A stretch of DNA of 64,000 nucleotides from the NCBI RefSeq assembly GCF_002217795.2, contig NZ_AP018823.1:744001-808000 (forward strand). The letters are read 5' to 3'. Positions 1-10,177 of the stretch are shown one piece after another. Under the pieces are notes generated by a model. The model made no database searches, was not told the origin of the DNA, and worked only from the letters and a program-made list of their open reading frames with translations. A program made the position numbers and the translations under genes. Every line of letters begins with the position of its first letter. Position 1 is the stretch's first letter. The stretch is from Aquitalea magnusonii (GTDB lineage: Bacteria > Pseudomonadota > Gammaproteobacteria > Burkholderiales > Chromobacteriaceae).

Positions 1-693
1 GGCATGAACGGTCTTTCCACCCGCTTTGCCTACAAGATCCTGTCCAAGGTGTTCAACTTTGATAATCAGGAGGTAGCCGCCAACCCGGTGCATCTGTTGT
101 ATGTGCTGGAACAGCAGGTAGAGCGCGAACAGTTCCCGGCCGAGCAGGAACAGAAGTACCTGACTTTCCTGAAAGAGTATCTGGCGCCGAAGTATGTCGA
201 GTTCATCGGCAAGGAAATCCAGACTGCTTATCTGGAAAGCTACTCGGAATACGGGCAGAACATTTTCGACCGCTATGTCACCTTCGCCGACTACTGGATA
301 CAAGACCAGGAATACCGCGATCAGGACACCGGTGAAATCTTTGACCGTACTTCGCTCAATGGCGAACTGGAGAAAATCGAAAAACCGGCCGGAATTTCCA
401 ATCCCAAGGACTTCCGCAATGAGATCGTCAACTTCGTGCTGCGGGCCCGGGCCAACAACGGCGGCAAGAACCCGACCTGGACCAGCTACGAAAAGCTGCG
501 CACGGTGATCGAGAAGAAGATGTTCTCCAATACCGAAGAGCTGCTGCCGGTGATTTCCTTCAATGCCAAGGCCAGCGTGGAAGATGCCAAGAAGCACGAA
601 GACTTCGTCAACCGCATGGTGGAAAAGGGCTATACCGCCAAACAGGTACGCCTGTTGTGCGAATGGTATCTGCGGGTACGCAAGTCCTCCTGA
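1..693 (+). CDS. prkA: PrkA family serine protein kinase, C-terminal part (5' end outside window)
   Basis: The reading frame is open from the first base, so only the last 230 residues are present. The segment starting GMNGLSTRFAYK is typical of the C-terminal PrkA domain; the AAA-like N-terminal part would lie upstream. PrkA (E. coli YeaG, about 640 residues) is a cytoplasmic kinase linked to nutrient and stress adaptation. It is followed by yeaH and spoVR on the same strand, the conserved prkA-yeaH-ycgB arrangement, so joint transcription is likely. The 145-nt gap to yeaH contains a strong hairpin (706-727) that could tune downstream expression. Family assignment is secure; the exact substrate in this organism is unknown. 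Confidence 0.93.
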   Translation, partial: GMNGLSTRFAYKILSKVFNFDNQEVAANPVHLLYVLEQQVEREQFPAEQEQKYLTFLKEYLAPKYVEFIGKEIQTAYLESYSEYGQNIFDRYVTFADYWIQDQEYRDQDTGEIFDRTSLNGELEKIEKPAGISNPKDFRNEIVNFVLRARANNGGKNPTWTSYEKLRTVIEKKMFSNTEELLPVISFNAKASVEDAKKHEDFVNRMVEKGYTAKQVRLLCEWYLRVRKSS

Positions 694-705
694 CCAAGCC
701 GTGCT

Positions 706-727
706 TGCCGGGTGCGTGCACCCGGCA
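706..727 (+). terminator. GC-rich hairpin between prkA and yeaH
   Basis: Ten-base perfect inverted repeat (TGCCGGGTGC / GCACCCGGCA) with a 2-base centre. No run of T follows, so it may be a stabilising or attenuating hairpin rather than a true terminator. It lies inside the probable prkA-yeaH-spoVR operon. Confidence 0.4.
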
Positions 728-837
728 TGGCGGCACCAATTCTGGCCCGGCCTGTCTTAAATGACAGGTCCGGCATGGCTTGGCACAGGTGTGCAGGTAT
801 GCCCCGTCAGGCCGCAGGAGACAACAGCGAGGTTGCC

Positions 838-2112
838 ATGTCCCACATCATAGACAGACGTCTGAACGGCAAGAACAAGTCCGCGGTCAATCGCGAACGC
901 TTCTTGCGCCGCTTCAAGGCGCAAATCAAGGAAGCCGTTTCCCGTGCGGTGAAGGGACGCAGCATCACCGACATCGAGAGTGGCGAGAAGGTGTCGATTC
1001 CGGTCAAGGATATTTCCGAGCCGGTATTCCATCATGGCCAGGGCGGAGTGCGCGAACAGGTGCATCCGGGCAATGAGGAATTCATCCGTGGCGACCGCAT
1101 TGCCCGTCCGCAAGGTGGCGGCGGTGGCGGGGGCGGCGGCAAGGCCAGCCAGGATGGCGAGGGCGAAGACGATTTTGTCTTTGAACTGTCGCGCGAAGAG
1201 TTTCTCAATGTGTTTTTTGATGACCTGGCGCTGCCCAACCTGATCAAGACCCAGCTGATGGGGGTGGAAGAACTCAAGCAGGTGCGTGCCGGTTACACCA
1301 ATGACGGCACCCCGGCCAATATCAGCATCGTGCGCTCCTTGCGCGGTGCGCTGGCGCGGCGGGTGGCCATGGCTGCGCCAACGCTAGCCCGGCTGGGCGA
1401 GGCCGAGGAGGATCTGGACGCACTGCTGGAATCGGACGATGAAAGCACGCAGGACGTGCGTGAGCAACGCAAACGCATTCATCTGCTGCGCGAGAAGCTG
1501 GCCAGCATTCCTTTCATCGACCCCTTCGATTTGCGTTACAACAACCGGATCCAGCAGCCCAAACCCACCAGCCAGGCGGTGATGTTCTGCATCATGGATG
1601 TGTCCGGTTCCATGGACGAGCAGAAGAAGGACATGGCCAAGCGCTTTTTCATCCTGCTCTACCTGTTTTTGCAGCGTAACTACGACAAGATCGAAGTGGT
1701 GTTCATCCGTCATCACACCAGTGCGGTGGAGGTGAACGAAGAAGACTTTTTCCATTCGCGCGAAAGCGGCGGCACCGTGGTGTCCTCCGCACTCAACCTG
1801 ATGGCGGACATCGTCAAGAAACGCTACAGCAGCAGCGAGTGGAACATCTACGCCGCCCAGGCATCCGATGGCGACAACTGGGACAGTGATTCGGCCAATT
1901 GCGGCCGCATCATGGAAGAACAACTGCTGCCTTACTGCCAGTATTTCGCCTACATCGAAATCACCGAAGGGGAGCCGCAGAACCTGTGGTACGAGTACCT
2001 CAAGGTCAAGGAGCGCCAGCGTCACTTTGCCATGCAGAAAATCCGTTCTGCCTCCGACATTTATCCGGTTTTCCGGGAGCTGTTCAAACGCCAGCCAGCC
2101 ACGCGCGCTTGA
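838..2112 (+). CDS. yeaH: YeaH/YhbH family protein (DUF444, VWA-like)
   Basis: 424 residues from the ATG at 838; a longer GTG-started frame begins at 712, but the protein start [11 protein letters not shown] matches the family. A glycine run lies near residues 92-101. A MIDAS-like metal motif (MDVSGSMDE) near residue 254 marks the von Willebrand A-type fold used for protein contacts. It sits between prkA and spoVR, the order seen in many proteobacteria, where the three act together in general stress or nitrogen starvation responses. The biochemical role of the family is unresolved. Confidence 0.93.
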   Translation: MSHIIDRRLNGKNKSAVNRERFLRRFKAQIKEAVSRAVKGRSITDIESGEKVSIPVKDISEPVFHHGQGGVREQVHPGNEEFIRGDRIARPQGGGGGGGGGKASQDGEGEDDFVFELSREEFLNVFFDDLALPNLIKTQLMGVEELKQVRAGYTNDGTPANISIVRSLRGALARRVAMAAPTLARLGEAEEDLDALLESDDESTQDVREQRKRIHLLREKLASIPFIDPFDLRYNNRIQQPKPTSQAVMFCIMDVSGSMDEQKKDMAKRFFILLYLFLQRNYDKIEVVFIRHHTSAVEVNEEDFFHSRESGGTVVSSALNLMADIVKKRYSSSEWNIYAAQASDGDNWDSDSANCGRIMEEQLLPYCQYFAYIEITEGEPQNLWYEYLKVKERQRHFAMQKIRSASDIYPVFRELFKRQPATRA

Positions 2113-2144
2113 GCGCAAGGGCTGTCAGCCAAGGGGAAAACAGC

Positions 2145-3659
2145 ATGACACCCATTTCCACCGGGTCCGAATGGACCTTCGACCTGATTGACGAGTACGA
2201 CCGTGAAATCCGCAAGATTGCGGTGGATGAATTCAAGCTGGATGTCTATCCCAACCAGCTGGAGGTGATTACTGCCGAGCAGATGATGGATGCCTACTCC
2301 TCGGTAGGCATGCCGGTGAATTATCACCACTGGAGCTTCGGCAAGCATTTCGTCTCCACCGAAAAAAGCTACAAGCGCGGCCAGATGGGCCTGGCCTACG
2401 AAATCGTCATCAATTCCAGCCCCTGCATTGCCTATTTGATGGAAGAGAACTCCATGACCATGCAGGCGCTGGTGATTGCCCATGCCGCCTATGGCCACAA
2501 CAGCTTCTTCAAGGGCAATTACCTGTTCCGTGCCTGGACCGATGCCTCGGCCATTGTCGACTACCTGGTGTTTGCCAAGTCCTACATCAGCAAATGCGAG
2601 GAGCGTTATGGCATCGATGCGGTGGAAGAACTGCTGGACTCCTGCCACGCGCTGATGAATTACGGCGTGGACCGCTACAAGCGGCCGCAAAAGCTGTCGC
2701 TGGCCGAAGAACAGGCGCGGCAGGAAGAACGCGAGCAGTATCTGCAAATGCAGGTGAACGACTTGTGGCGCACCATTCCGCGCCGTGACAAGGATGATGC
2801 CAATCGCGAGCCGCCGCGTTTCCCGGCCGAACCGCAGGAAAACCTGCTGTACTTCATCGAAAAATCCGCGCCGCTGCTGGAGCCGTGGCAGCGCGAACTG
2901 GTGCGCATCGTGCGCAAGATTGCCCAGTATTTCTACCCGCAACGCCAGACCCAGGTGATGAACGAGGGCTGGGCCACCTTCTGGCATTACACCATTCTCA
3001 ACCGCCTGTACGAAAAAGGGCTGGTGACCGATGGCTTCATGATGGAGTTTTTGCAAAGTCACACCAATGTGGTGTACCAGCCGCCGGTAACCGCACGCTG
3101 GTATAACGGCATCAACCCGTATGCGCTGGGTTTTGCCATGTACCAGGACATCAAGCGCATTTGCGAGAACCCCACCGAGGAAGACAAGGCCTGGTTCCCC
3201 GATCTGGCCGGTACCGACTGGCGTGCATCGCTGGAGTTCGCCATGAAGAACTTCAAGGACGAGAGCTTCATCTCGCAGTACCTGTCACCCAAGCTGATCC
3301 GTGAATTCCGCCTGTTCGCCATTCGTGATGACGACCATGAGGACAAGCTGGAAGTGTCGGCCATTCATGATGAAAACGGCTACCGCGACATCCGCAGCAA
3401 GCTGGCCGAGCAATACAATCTGGGTTCGCGCGAGCCGAATATCCAGGTGTGGTCGGTGAATGTACGCGGGGATCGCAGCCTGACCCTGCGTCACACCATG
3501 CACAATCGCCGTCCGCTGGACGAAGGCAGTGCGCAGGAAGTGCTCAAGCACGTGGGGCGCTTGTGGGGCTTTGATGTGCGGCTGGAAAGCGCAGACAACG
3601 ACGGCAACATCAGCCAGCGTTTTGAAGTGAAATCCAATCTGGAGCTGCAACGGCTATAG
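2145..3659 (+). CDS. spoVR: SpoVR family protein
   Basis: 504 residues from the ATG at 2145, preceded by an AAGGGGAAAA purine-rich site. A much longer open frame starts upstream at 1899 but overlaps yeaH and is not real there. The sequence shows SpoVR/YcgB hallmarks: an N-terminal WTFDLIDEYDREI segment, a NEGWATFWHYTI segment in the middle and a conserved C-terminal domain. Bacillus SpoVR affects spore cortex formation; in non-sporulating bacteria the role is unclear but is linked to prkA and yeaH. It lies 32 nt after yeaH, so the two are probably co-transcribed. Confidence 0.94.
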   Translation: MTPISTGSEWTFDLIDEYDREIRKIAVDEFKLDVYPNQLEVITAEQMMDAYSSVGMPVNYHHWSFGKHFVSTEKSYKRGQMGLAYEIVINSSPCIAYLMEENSMTMQALVIAHAAYGHNSFFKGNYLFRAWTDASAIVDYLVFAKSYISKCEERYGIDAVEELLDSCHALMNYGVDRYKRPQKLSLAEEQARQEEREQYLQMQVNDLWRTIPRRDKDDANREPPRFPAEPQENLLYFIEKSAPLLEPWQRELVRIVRKIAQYFYPQRQTQVMNEGWATFWHYTILNRLYEKGLVTDGFMMEFLQSHTNVVYQPPVTARWYNGINPYALGFAMYQDIKRICENPTEEDKAWFPDLAGTDWRASLEFAMKNFKDESFISQYLSPKLIREFRLFAIRDDDHEDKLEVSAIHDENGYRDIRSKLAEQYNLGSREPNIQVWSVNVRGDRSLTLRHTMHNRRPLDEGSAQEVLKHVGRLWGFDVRLESADNDGNISQRFEVKSNLELQRL

Positions 3660-3780
3660 ACCATCGCAGGCAGAAAAGCCGGCAATCGGCTTCTGTGCAG
3701 GTAAGGGCAGTCTGTTACCCGCTTGCCGCCAAGGGGGGACTGGCTTGAAGCGGCAGGCGTTGAAGGCCCCCTGGCATGCA

Positions 3781-3806
3781 AAAGACCCGGTAAAACCGGG
3801 TCTTTT
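3781..3806. terminator. Bidirectional terminator between spoVR and dapB
   Basis: Perfect stem AAAGACCCGG / CCGGGTCTTT with a short TAAAA loop, T-rich in both directions. It separates the convergent spoVR (+) and dapB (-) genes. Confidence 0.85.
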
Positions 3807-3865
3807 GCGTTGTGGGCAGCGCTGTCAGCAGGCCAGATTGGCCCAGGCAGGGCGCTGCGCGGGCG

Positions 3866-5076
<1,211 letters not shown>

Positions 5077-5174
5077 GAGACTCCGATGAGCTGAGTAATA
5101 TTTAACTGGCGATGTTAGGCAAAGCCGCAAAAAGGCTTTATCATGCTTCAAAAATCGACCCAATTTATATCACG

Positions 5175-5603
5175 ATGAGCAAAGCCAGTCACCTTAAAGA
5201 TATCGGCCTGAAGGCTACCGGCCCGCGTCTGAAGATTCTTGACCTGTTCGAGATGACCGAAGACCGCCACATGTCTGCCGAAGATGTCTACCGTAAACTG
5301 CTGGCCGAAAATATCGATATCGGCCTGGCCACCATCTACCGTGTGCTCACTCAGTTTGAGCAGGCGGGCATTCTGGTGCGTCACCATTTCGAATCTGGCA
5401 AGGCTGTCTACGAGCTGAACCAGGGCGGTCATCACGACCACATGGTGTGCGTGAAGTGTGGCAGCGTGATGGAGTTTTTCGATCCGGAAATCGAAGCACT
5501 GCAAGACCGCATCGCTGCCCAGCACGGTTTTCGCATCGCCGAGCACGCCCTGTACCTGTATGGCGAATGTGTAGAGTGCCAGGGCAAGTCCGGCAGTAAG
5601 TAA
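5175..5603 (+). CDS. fur: Ferric uptake regulator Fur
   Basis: 142 residues from the ATG at 5175; a longer frame from 5112 runs back into the divergent promoter region. The N-terminal winged helix ([14 protein letters not shown] to [14 protein letters not shown]) binds DNA. The C-terminal part has the histidine-rich metal site [13 protein letters not shown] and a second CVEC pair for structural zinc. Fur with Fe(II) represses iron acquisition genes. The stop overlaps the aat start by one base (TAATG), suggesting a fur-aat-bpt operon. Confidence 0.97.
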   Translation: MSKASHLKDIGLKATGPRLKILDLFEMTEDRHMSAEDVYRKLLAENIDIGLATIYRVLTQFEQAGILVRHHFESGKAVYELNQGGHHDHMVCVKCGSVMEFFDPEIEALQDRIAAQHGFRIAEHALYLYGECVECQGKSGSK

Positions 5604-6304
5604 TGATTCCCTGGCTTGGCCAAGAACTGGTGTTTCCTCCGGTTCGTACCGCACTGGCCGAGCCGGATGGCCTGCTGGCCGCCGGCGGGGACTTGTCTCC
5701 AGCCCGGCTGCTACTGGGCTACTCCCAGGGCATCTTCCCATGGTTTTCCGAGGGAGAGCCCATCTTGTGGTGGTCGCCAGCCCGCCGCATGGTGCTGTTT
5801 CCCGAGCAACTGCACGTCAGGCGTTCGCTGGACAAGGTGCTGCGTAATCGTTCCTACCGTGTAACTATTGATACCGCCTTTGCGCAGGTGATTGCGGCCT
5901 GTGCCGCACCCCGCCCCGGTGCTGCCGGAACCTGGATCATCCCGCCCATGGTGGATGCCTACTGCCGGCTGCATGCTCTTGGTGCCGCCCACTCCTTTGA
6001 AGTGTGGATGGATGGTGAGCTTGCCGGTGGTTTGTATGGTGTCGCACTAGGCCGGATGTTTTACGGCGAATCGATGTTTTCTCACCGTACTGATGCCTCC
6101 AAGATTGCCTTTGTCCACATGGCCCGCCACCTGGGGCAGCATGGTGTCCGGATGATCGATTGCCAGATGCACACCCGGCATCTGGAAAGTCTGGGGGCAA
6201 GGCTGATTCCAAGAAGCCTTTTTCTTGCTAAGCTGAAGCAAAGTACGCTTGAACCCCAGGCGGACAGCATGTGGACCTATCACTTCGACAATGAGCCATC
6301 GTGA
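5603..6304 (+). CDS. aat: Leucyl/phenylalanyl-tRNA--protein transferase
   Basis: 233 residues. Aat transfers Leu or Phe from charged tRNA to proteins with N-terminal Lys or Arg, creating an N-degron recognised by ClpS/ClpAP. Family motifs are clear: LLAAGGDLSPARLLLGYSQGIFPWF near the N-terminus, WWSPARRMVL, and RMFYGESMFSH in the GNAT-like core. It starts within the fur stop codon and overlaps the next gene by 14 bases, so the two N-end rule transferases aat and bpt are translated together. Confidence 0.97.
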   Translation: MIPWLGQELVFPPVRTALAEPDGLLAAGGDLSPARLLLGYSQGIFPWFSEGEPILWWSPARRMVLFPEQLHVRRSLDKVLRNRSYRVTIDTAFAQVIAACAAPRPGAAGTWIIPPMVDAYCRLHALGAAHSFEVWMDGELAGGLYGVALGRMFYGESMFSHRTDASKIAFVHMARHLGQHGVRMIDCQMHTRHLESLGARLIPRSLFLAKLKQSTLEPQADSMWTYHFDNEPS

Positions 6305-7022
6305 TGCCCCATCGGCGGTTGCCATCCATTTTTATGCAACCGCACCGTACCCTTGCAGCTATCTGGACGATCGCCAGGCGCGGTCGCAGGTAGCCATTCC
6401 TGCCGAAGCCATCGACGCCGCCGTGTATAGCCAGTTGGTGAAGCTGGGTTTTCGCCGTAGCGGCCTGTATACCTATCGACCGTATTGCGACAGTTGCCAG
6501 GCTTGCGTGCCGGTGAGGCTGCCGGTGGCGGAGTTTGTGCCCAACCGCAGCCAGCGTCGCGGCTGGAGGCGTCTGCAGCAGATGGATGTCAGGCTGTTGC
6601 CGCTGGAGTTCCGTGACGATCATTACCAGCTCTATCACCGTTATCAGCAATCACGCCATGCTGGAGGCGGCATGGCCGAGGACAATGTGCAGCAGTATTC
6701 GGAGTTCATCCTGAAAAGCGGTGTCGAGAGTGTGCTGGCGGAGTTCCGGCTGGCAGGAGAGCTGAAAATGGTCAGCCTGATCGACCGTCTGTCGGATGGA
6801 CTGTCGGCGGTGTATACCTTTTACGCGCCGGAAGATACCAAGGCGGGCTATGGCGTGTTCAATGTGCTGTGGCAGGTGGAACTGGCGCGGACATGGGGCT
6901 TGCCCTATCTGTACCTGGGCTACTGGATTGCCGATTGTCGCAAGATGGCCTACAAGTCGCAGTACCGTCCGCTGGAGTGCCTGCATGATGGGCGCTGGGT
7001 AAGGATGCCGCCAACGGCCTGA
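6291..7022 (+). CDS. bpt: Aspartate/glutamate leucyltransferase (arginyltransferase family)
   Basis: 243 residues from the ATG at 6291, which lies inside the end of aat. Bpt attaches Leu to N-terminal Asp or Glu, extending the bacterial N-degron pathway. The N-terminal region has the conserved YPCSYLDDRQARSQ and YRPYCDSCQACVP cysteine motifs. The C-terminal region carries YLYLGYWIADCRKMAYK, typical of the ATE/Bpt family. Pairing with aat in one operon fits the shared pathway. Confidence 0.95.
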   Translation: MSHRDAPSAVAIHFYATAPYPCSYLDDRQARSQVAIPAEAIDAAVYSQLVKLGFRRSGLYTYRPYCDSCQACVPVRLPVAEFVPNRSQRRGWRRLQQMDVRLLPLEFRDDHYQLYHRYQQSRHAGGGMAEDNVQQYSEFILKSGVESVLAEFRLAGELKMVSLIDRLSDGLSAVYTFYAPEDTKAGYGVFNVLWQVELARTWGLPYLYLGYWIADCRKMAYKSQYRPLECLHDGRWVRMPPTA

Positions 7023-7035
7023 GGCGGCAAATGCA

Positions 7036-7063
7036 CAACAGGCCGAGCCAGCTCAGCCTGTTG
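7036..7063. terminator. Hairpin between bpt and the convergent lipoprotein gene
   Basis: CAACAGGC / GCCTGTTG stem with an inner GAG/CTC pair. It sits just after the bpt stop and before the convergent gene end at 7085. No clear T run, so termination is likely but not certain. Confidence 0.5.
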
Positions 7064-7084
7064 CGTGTTGCATAGTGCTGCTGG

Positions 7085-7552
7085 TCAGAAGGGGACTACG
7101 CGATCGTCGCCACTGCCGGTCAGTACCCGCACGCGCTGGCCGGCGGCCAGCGGGATGTCGGCATCCTGCACGATGGAAATCATGCGGCCACTGCCATCCA
7201 GCTTGACGGTCACTTCCAGTGCGTTCTTGGTGCCCAGGCTACGCTGGGCGGCCTGGGTGCCAAAGCCGCCGGCCAGTGCGCCGACAATGCCGCCGGCAAT
7301 CGAACCGCGGCCACCACCCAGCTCACTGCCAGCCAGTCCGCCCAAGGCGGCACCGCCCAGCGTCAGCAGTTCGTTGTTCTTGCCTTCCATCTTCACGTTG
7401 CTCACCGATACCACGGTGCCGAGTTCAACGGTTTGTGCGCGGCGCATCTGGCCTTGCGAATAGACTGCAGCCGAGTCCGAGGTGGCGCAGCCGGCCAGCA
7501 GGCCGAGTGAAAGGCTGCCCAGCAAGGCCAGGCGGGTCATCTTGTAAAACAT
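7085..7552 (-). CDS. Glycine-zipper outer membrane lipoprotein (SlyB/Pcp-like)
   Basis: 155 residues from the ATG at 7552. MFYKMTRLALLGSLSLGLLAGCATS is a lipoprotein signal (lipobox LAGC). A glycine zipper (GGAALGGLAGSELGGG through GALAGGFG) forms the 2TM-glycine-zipper domain that packs into the outer membrane. The C-terminal part is a small beta domain ending DDRVVPF. Such SlyB/Pcp-type proteins support outer membrane integrity. Upstream frame extensions to 7603 lack a start context. It is 16 nt from pyrD and shares its direction. Confidence 0.88.
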   Translation of the reverse strand: MFYKMTRLALLGSLSLGLLAGCATSDSAAVYSQGQMRRAQTVELGTVVSVSNVKMEGKNNELLTLGGAALGGLAGSELGGGRGSIAGGIVGALAGGFGTQAAQRSLGTKNALEVTVKLDGSGRMISIVQDADIPLAAGQRVRVLTGSGDDRVVPF

Positions 7553-7568
7553 GATGGGCTCCTTGAAA

Positions 7569-8609
7569 TCAGTTTCGGGATTGTTGCTGCAAATGCCGCG
7601 CAATGGCCTGGCTGCACTGGGAAATCAGTGGCGGACCCTGATAGATCAGGCCGCTGTACAGTTGCACCAGCGCAGCACCAGCTTGCAGTTTTTCCACGGC
7701 ATCCGCGCCACTGAAAATACCGCCTACGCCAATGATGGGCAGGCTGCCGTCCAGTTCGCGTGCCAGCTTGCGAATCAGTGCTGTCGAGCGCTCACGTACC
7801 GGCGCGCCAGACAGGCCCCCGGCCTCGTCTTGCAAGGGATGGCCGGCAATCTCCACGCGCGACAAGGTGGTATTGGTGGCAATCACACCATCAATCTTGT
7901 TGACAGTCAGCAAGCGGGCAATGTCGGCAATCTGTTCGTCGTCCAGGTCGGGCGCAATCTTGACTGCCAGCGGCACGTAGCGGCCATGCTGGTCGGCTAA
8001 TTGCTGCTGACGGGTTTTGAGAGCAGTCAGCAGGCGGGATAGTTCATCGCCCTGTTGCAACTGACGCAGATTCTTGGTGTTGGGCGAGGAGATGTTGACC
8101 GTGATATAGCTGGCATAGGCATATACCTTGTCCAGGCAGATCAGGTAGTCATCCACGGCATTTTCGATGGGAGTGACCGCATTCTTGCCGATATTGATGC
8201 CCAATACGCCGTTGAAGTGGCAATTGCGCACATTGTCCAGCAGCACATCGACACCACGGTTGTTGAAGCCCATGCGGTTGATGATGCCCTGATGCTCCGG
8301 TACGCGGAACAGGCGCGGTTTGGGGTTGCCATCTTGCGGGCGTGGCGTGATGGTGCCGATTTCCAGAAAACCGAAACCCAGTGCCGCCAGTGCATCGATA
8401 TGATCACCGTTCTTGTCCAGCCCTGCCGCCAGGCCTACCGCATTGGGAAAGGTCAGGCCCATGGCCTTGACTGGCGCACGCGTGGCCGCGGGGGCTGCCA
8501 GGGACAGCAGGCGCAACTGGTGTGCCTTGTCCAGCAGGTGCAGGGTATGTTCGTGGGCGGTTTCTGCGTCAAATCTGAACAGCAGAGGGCGCAGAAGGGG
8601 GTAGAGCAT
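7569..8609 (-). CDS. pyrD: Dihydroorotate dehydrogenase (quinone), class 2
   Basis: 346 residues. PyrD oxidises dihydroorotate to orotate with FMN and membrane quinone in pyrimidine synthesis. The N-terminal [23 protein letters not shown] helix pair is the membrane-binding extension that defines class 2. [12 protein letters not shown] and [10 protein letters not shown] carry FMN and substrate residues. The end of the protein has the phosphate-binding GVGGIFSG. The gene is single-copy in context, followed on the same strand by the glycine-zipper lipoprotein. Confidence 0.97.
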   Translation of the reverse strand: MLYPLLRPLLFRFDAETAHEHTLHLLDKAHQLRLLSLAAPAATRAPVKAMGLTFPNAVGLAAGLDKNGDHIDALAALGFGFLEIGTITPRPQDGNPKPRLFRVPEHQGIINRMGFNNRGVDVLLDNVRNCHFNGVLGINIGKNAVTPIENAVDDYLICLDKVYAYASYITVNISSPNTKNLRQLQQGDELSRLLTALKTRQQQLADQHGRYVPLAVKIAPDLDDEQIADIARLLTVNKIDGVIATNTTLSRVEIAGHPLQDEAGGLSGAPVRERSTALIRKLARELDGSLPIIGVGGIFSGADAVEKLQAGAALVQLYSGLIYQGPPLISQCSQAIARHLQQQSRN

Positions 8610-8709
8610 CGGCGTCTCCGGAGTGAATATGGCCGCTAGTATAACCGGGGAGGCAGGTGAAACCGAAGTTTTGACGGTCAGCAGCCTGGCTGACCGTCAG
8701 AATGGCGGC

Positions 8710-9300
8710 TCAGAGGATCTGGCAGACGTCGGCGAAATCAAAGCGCGGCGCGCGCGGGTGCAGCTTGCCGGCTTCGCCATAGCCCAGATTGATCAGGAAG
8801 TTGGATTTGAACCGTCCATCCGGGAAAAAGGCCTGATCCACGCCGGCATTGTCAAAGCCGGACATCGGGCCGCAGTCCAGTCCCAGCGAGCGCGCAGCCA
8901 TGATCAGGTAAGCGCCTTGCAGGCTGCTGTTGCGTGCCGCGGTGGATTCTATCGCTGCGGCATTGCCTTCAAACCAGCTCTTGGCATCGGCATGCGGGTA
9001 CAGGCGCGGCAGATGTTCGTAAAACTGCATGTCTTGGGCCACGATCACGCACACCGGTGCGCTAAGTGTTTTGTCCACATTGCCTTCCATCAAGAAGGGG
9101 CGCAGTTGTTCCTTGGCAGCGCTGCTTTTGAGGAAGACAAAGCGTGCTGGCGAGGCATTGGCGCTGGTGGGGCAAAGCTTGAGCAGCTCAAACAATTGTT
9201 GCAGCGTTTCATCGCTGACCTCCCGCTGCTGCCAGTGGCTGTGAGTGCGGGCATCGTGAAATAGCTGCGCCAGGGCGGCTGCTGGAAGCGGAGTGCTCAT
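8710..9300 (-). CDS. rutE: Nitroreductase family protein, malonic semialdehyde reductase (RutE/HadB) type
   Basis: 196 residues from the ATG at 9300 (a TTG one codon earlier is less likely). The sequence LLKLCPTSANASPARFVFL holds the FMN-binding SANASPAR motif of RutE/HadB-like nitroreductases. GAYLIMAARSLGLDCGPMSGFD is the second flavin motif. In uracil catabolism RutE reduces malonic semialdehyde, but no other rut genes are nearby, so here it may be a general aldehyde or nitro reductase. The symbol is by resemblance only. Confidence 0.88.
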   Translation of the reverse strand: MSTPLPAAALAQLFHDARTHSHWQQREVSDETLQQLFELLKLCPTSANASPARFVFLKSSAAKEQLRPFLMEGNVDKTLSAPVCVIVAQDMQFYEHLPRLYPHADAKSWFEGNAAAIESTAARNSSLQGAYLIMAARSLGLDCGPMSGFDNAGVDQAFFPDGRFKSNFLINLGYGEAGKLHPRAPRFDFADVCQIL

Positions 9301-9326
9301 CAAAATGTCCTGTTATGTTGTGAGGG

Positions 9327-10154
9327 CTACTTGCCCACCGGCACCGCGGCAGGCGCGGATGCCGCGCTGGTGGAAGATCGCGATGGCAGCACTTCGGCTT
9401 CGTTCTGGTCTTCAGCCAGCACGGTGATGGAGACGCGGCGGTTGGTGGCGCGGCCGTCCGGAGTGGCATTGTCGGCCACCGGCAGATTTTCGCCACGCCC
9501 CACGGCAACCAGCCGTGCCGGGCTGATGCCGTTTTCCTGGAACAGCCGCACCACGCTGCCGGCCCGTGCGGCGGACAGCTCCCAGTTGGAGGGATAGGTG
9601 GAGGTCTTGATCGGCACGTTGTCGGTAAAGCCTTCCACCCGGATCTGGTTGTCCACCTTGGACAGCAGGGCAGCCATGCTGGACATGATCTGACGTGACT
9701 GGTCGTTGGGTGTTGCCTGGCCTACCGGAAAGAGGGCGGTGTCGCGGATGTCCACGGTAATGCCCTTGGGGCTTTGCGTGATGTTGACCTGGCCGCCCTT
9801 GACCAGCGGGTCCATCACCTTGGCCATGTCGGCGGCCAGTGAACCCTGCTTGGAAGCCGGGTCGATGTGGTGATCACCCTTTACCGCCTTGGCAATCGGC
9901 TTGGTGTCGGGAATCTCTATCATGGTGTTGGCTCCGCCGGTGGGCGGGGTGGTCTGGATATTGATGGCAGAACCACTACGGAAAGCATCGACGATGGCGG
10001 AGGACAACACCCGGTATTTGCCTTCGTTGACCGAGGAAATGGCATACATCACCACGAAAAAGGCAAACAGCAGGGTGATGAAGTCGGAATAGGAAACCAG
10101 CCAGCGTTCGTGGTTCTCGTGTTCTTCTTCCTGCCGACGTCTTCTGCGTGCCAT
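9327..10154 (-). CDS. motD: Flagellar motor stator protein MotD (MotB family)
   Basis: 275 residues. HERWLVSYSDFITLLFAFFVVMY is the single transmembrane helix with the proton-carrying Asp of MotB proteins. The C-terminal OmpA-like domain (VEGFTDNVPIKT, NWELSAARAG, GRATNRRVSI) anchors the stator to peptidoglycan. The basic ARRRRRQEEEHENHE start is typical of MotD rather than MotB. MotD normally pairs with a MotC channel subunit, but no motC lies here; the upstream gene is sppA, 23 nt away. Confidence 0.92.
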   Translation of the reverse strand: MARRRRRQEEEHENHERWLVSYSDFITLLFAFFVVMYAISSVNEGKYRVLSSAIVDAFRSGSAINIQTTPPTGGANTMIEIPDTKPIAKAVKGDHHIDPASKQGSLAADMAKVMDPLVKGGQVNITQSPKGITVDIRDTALFPVGQATPNDQSRQIMSSMAALLSKVDNQIRVEGFTDNVPIKTSTYPSNWELSAARAGSVVRLFQENGISPARLVAVGRGENLPVADNATPDGRATNRRVSITVLAEDQNEAEVLPSRSSTSAASAPAAVPVGK

Positions 10155-10177
10155 TGTGTGCTCCGTGGACCGTATGA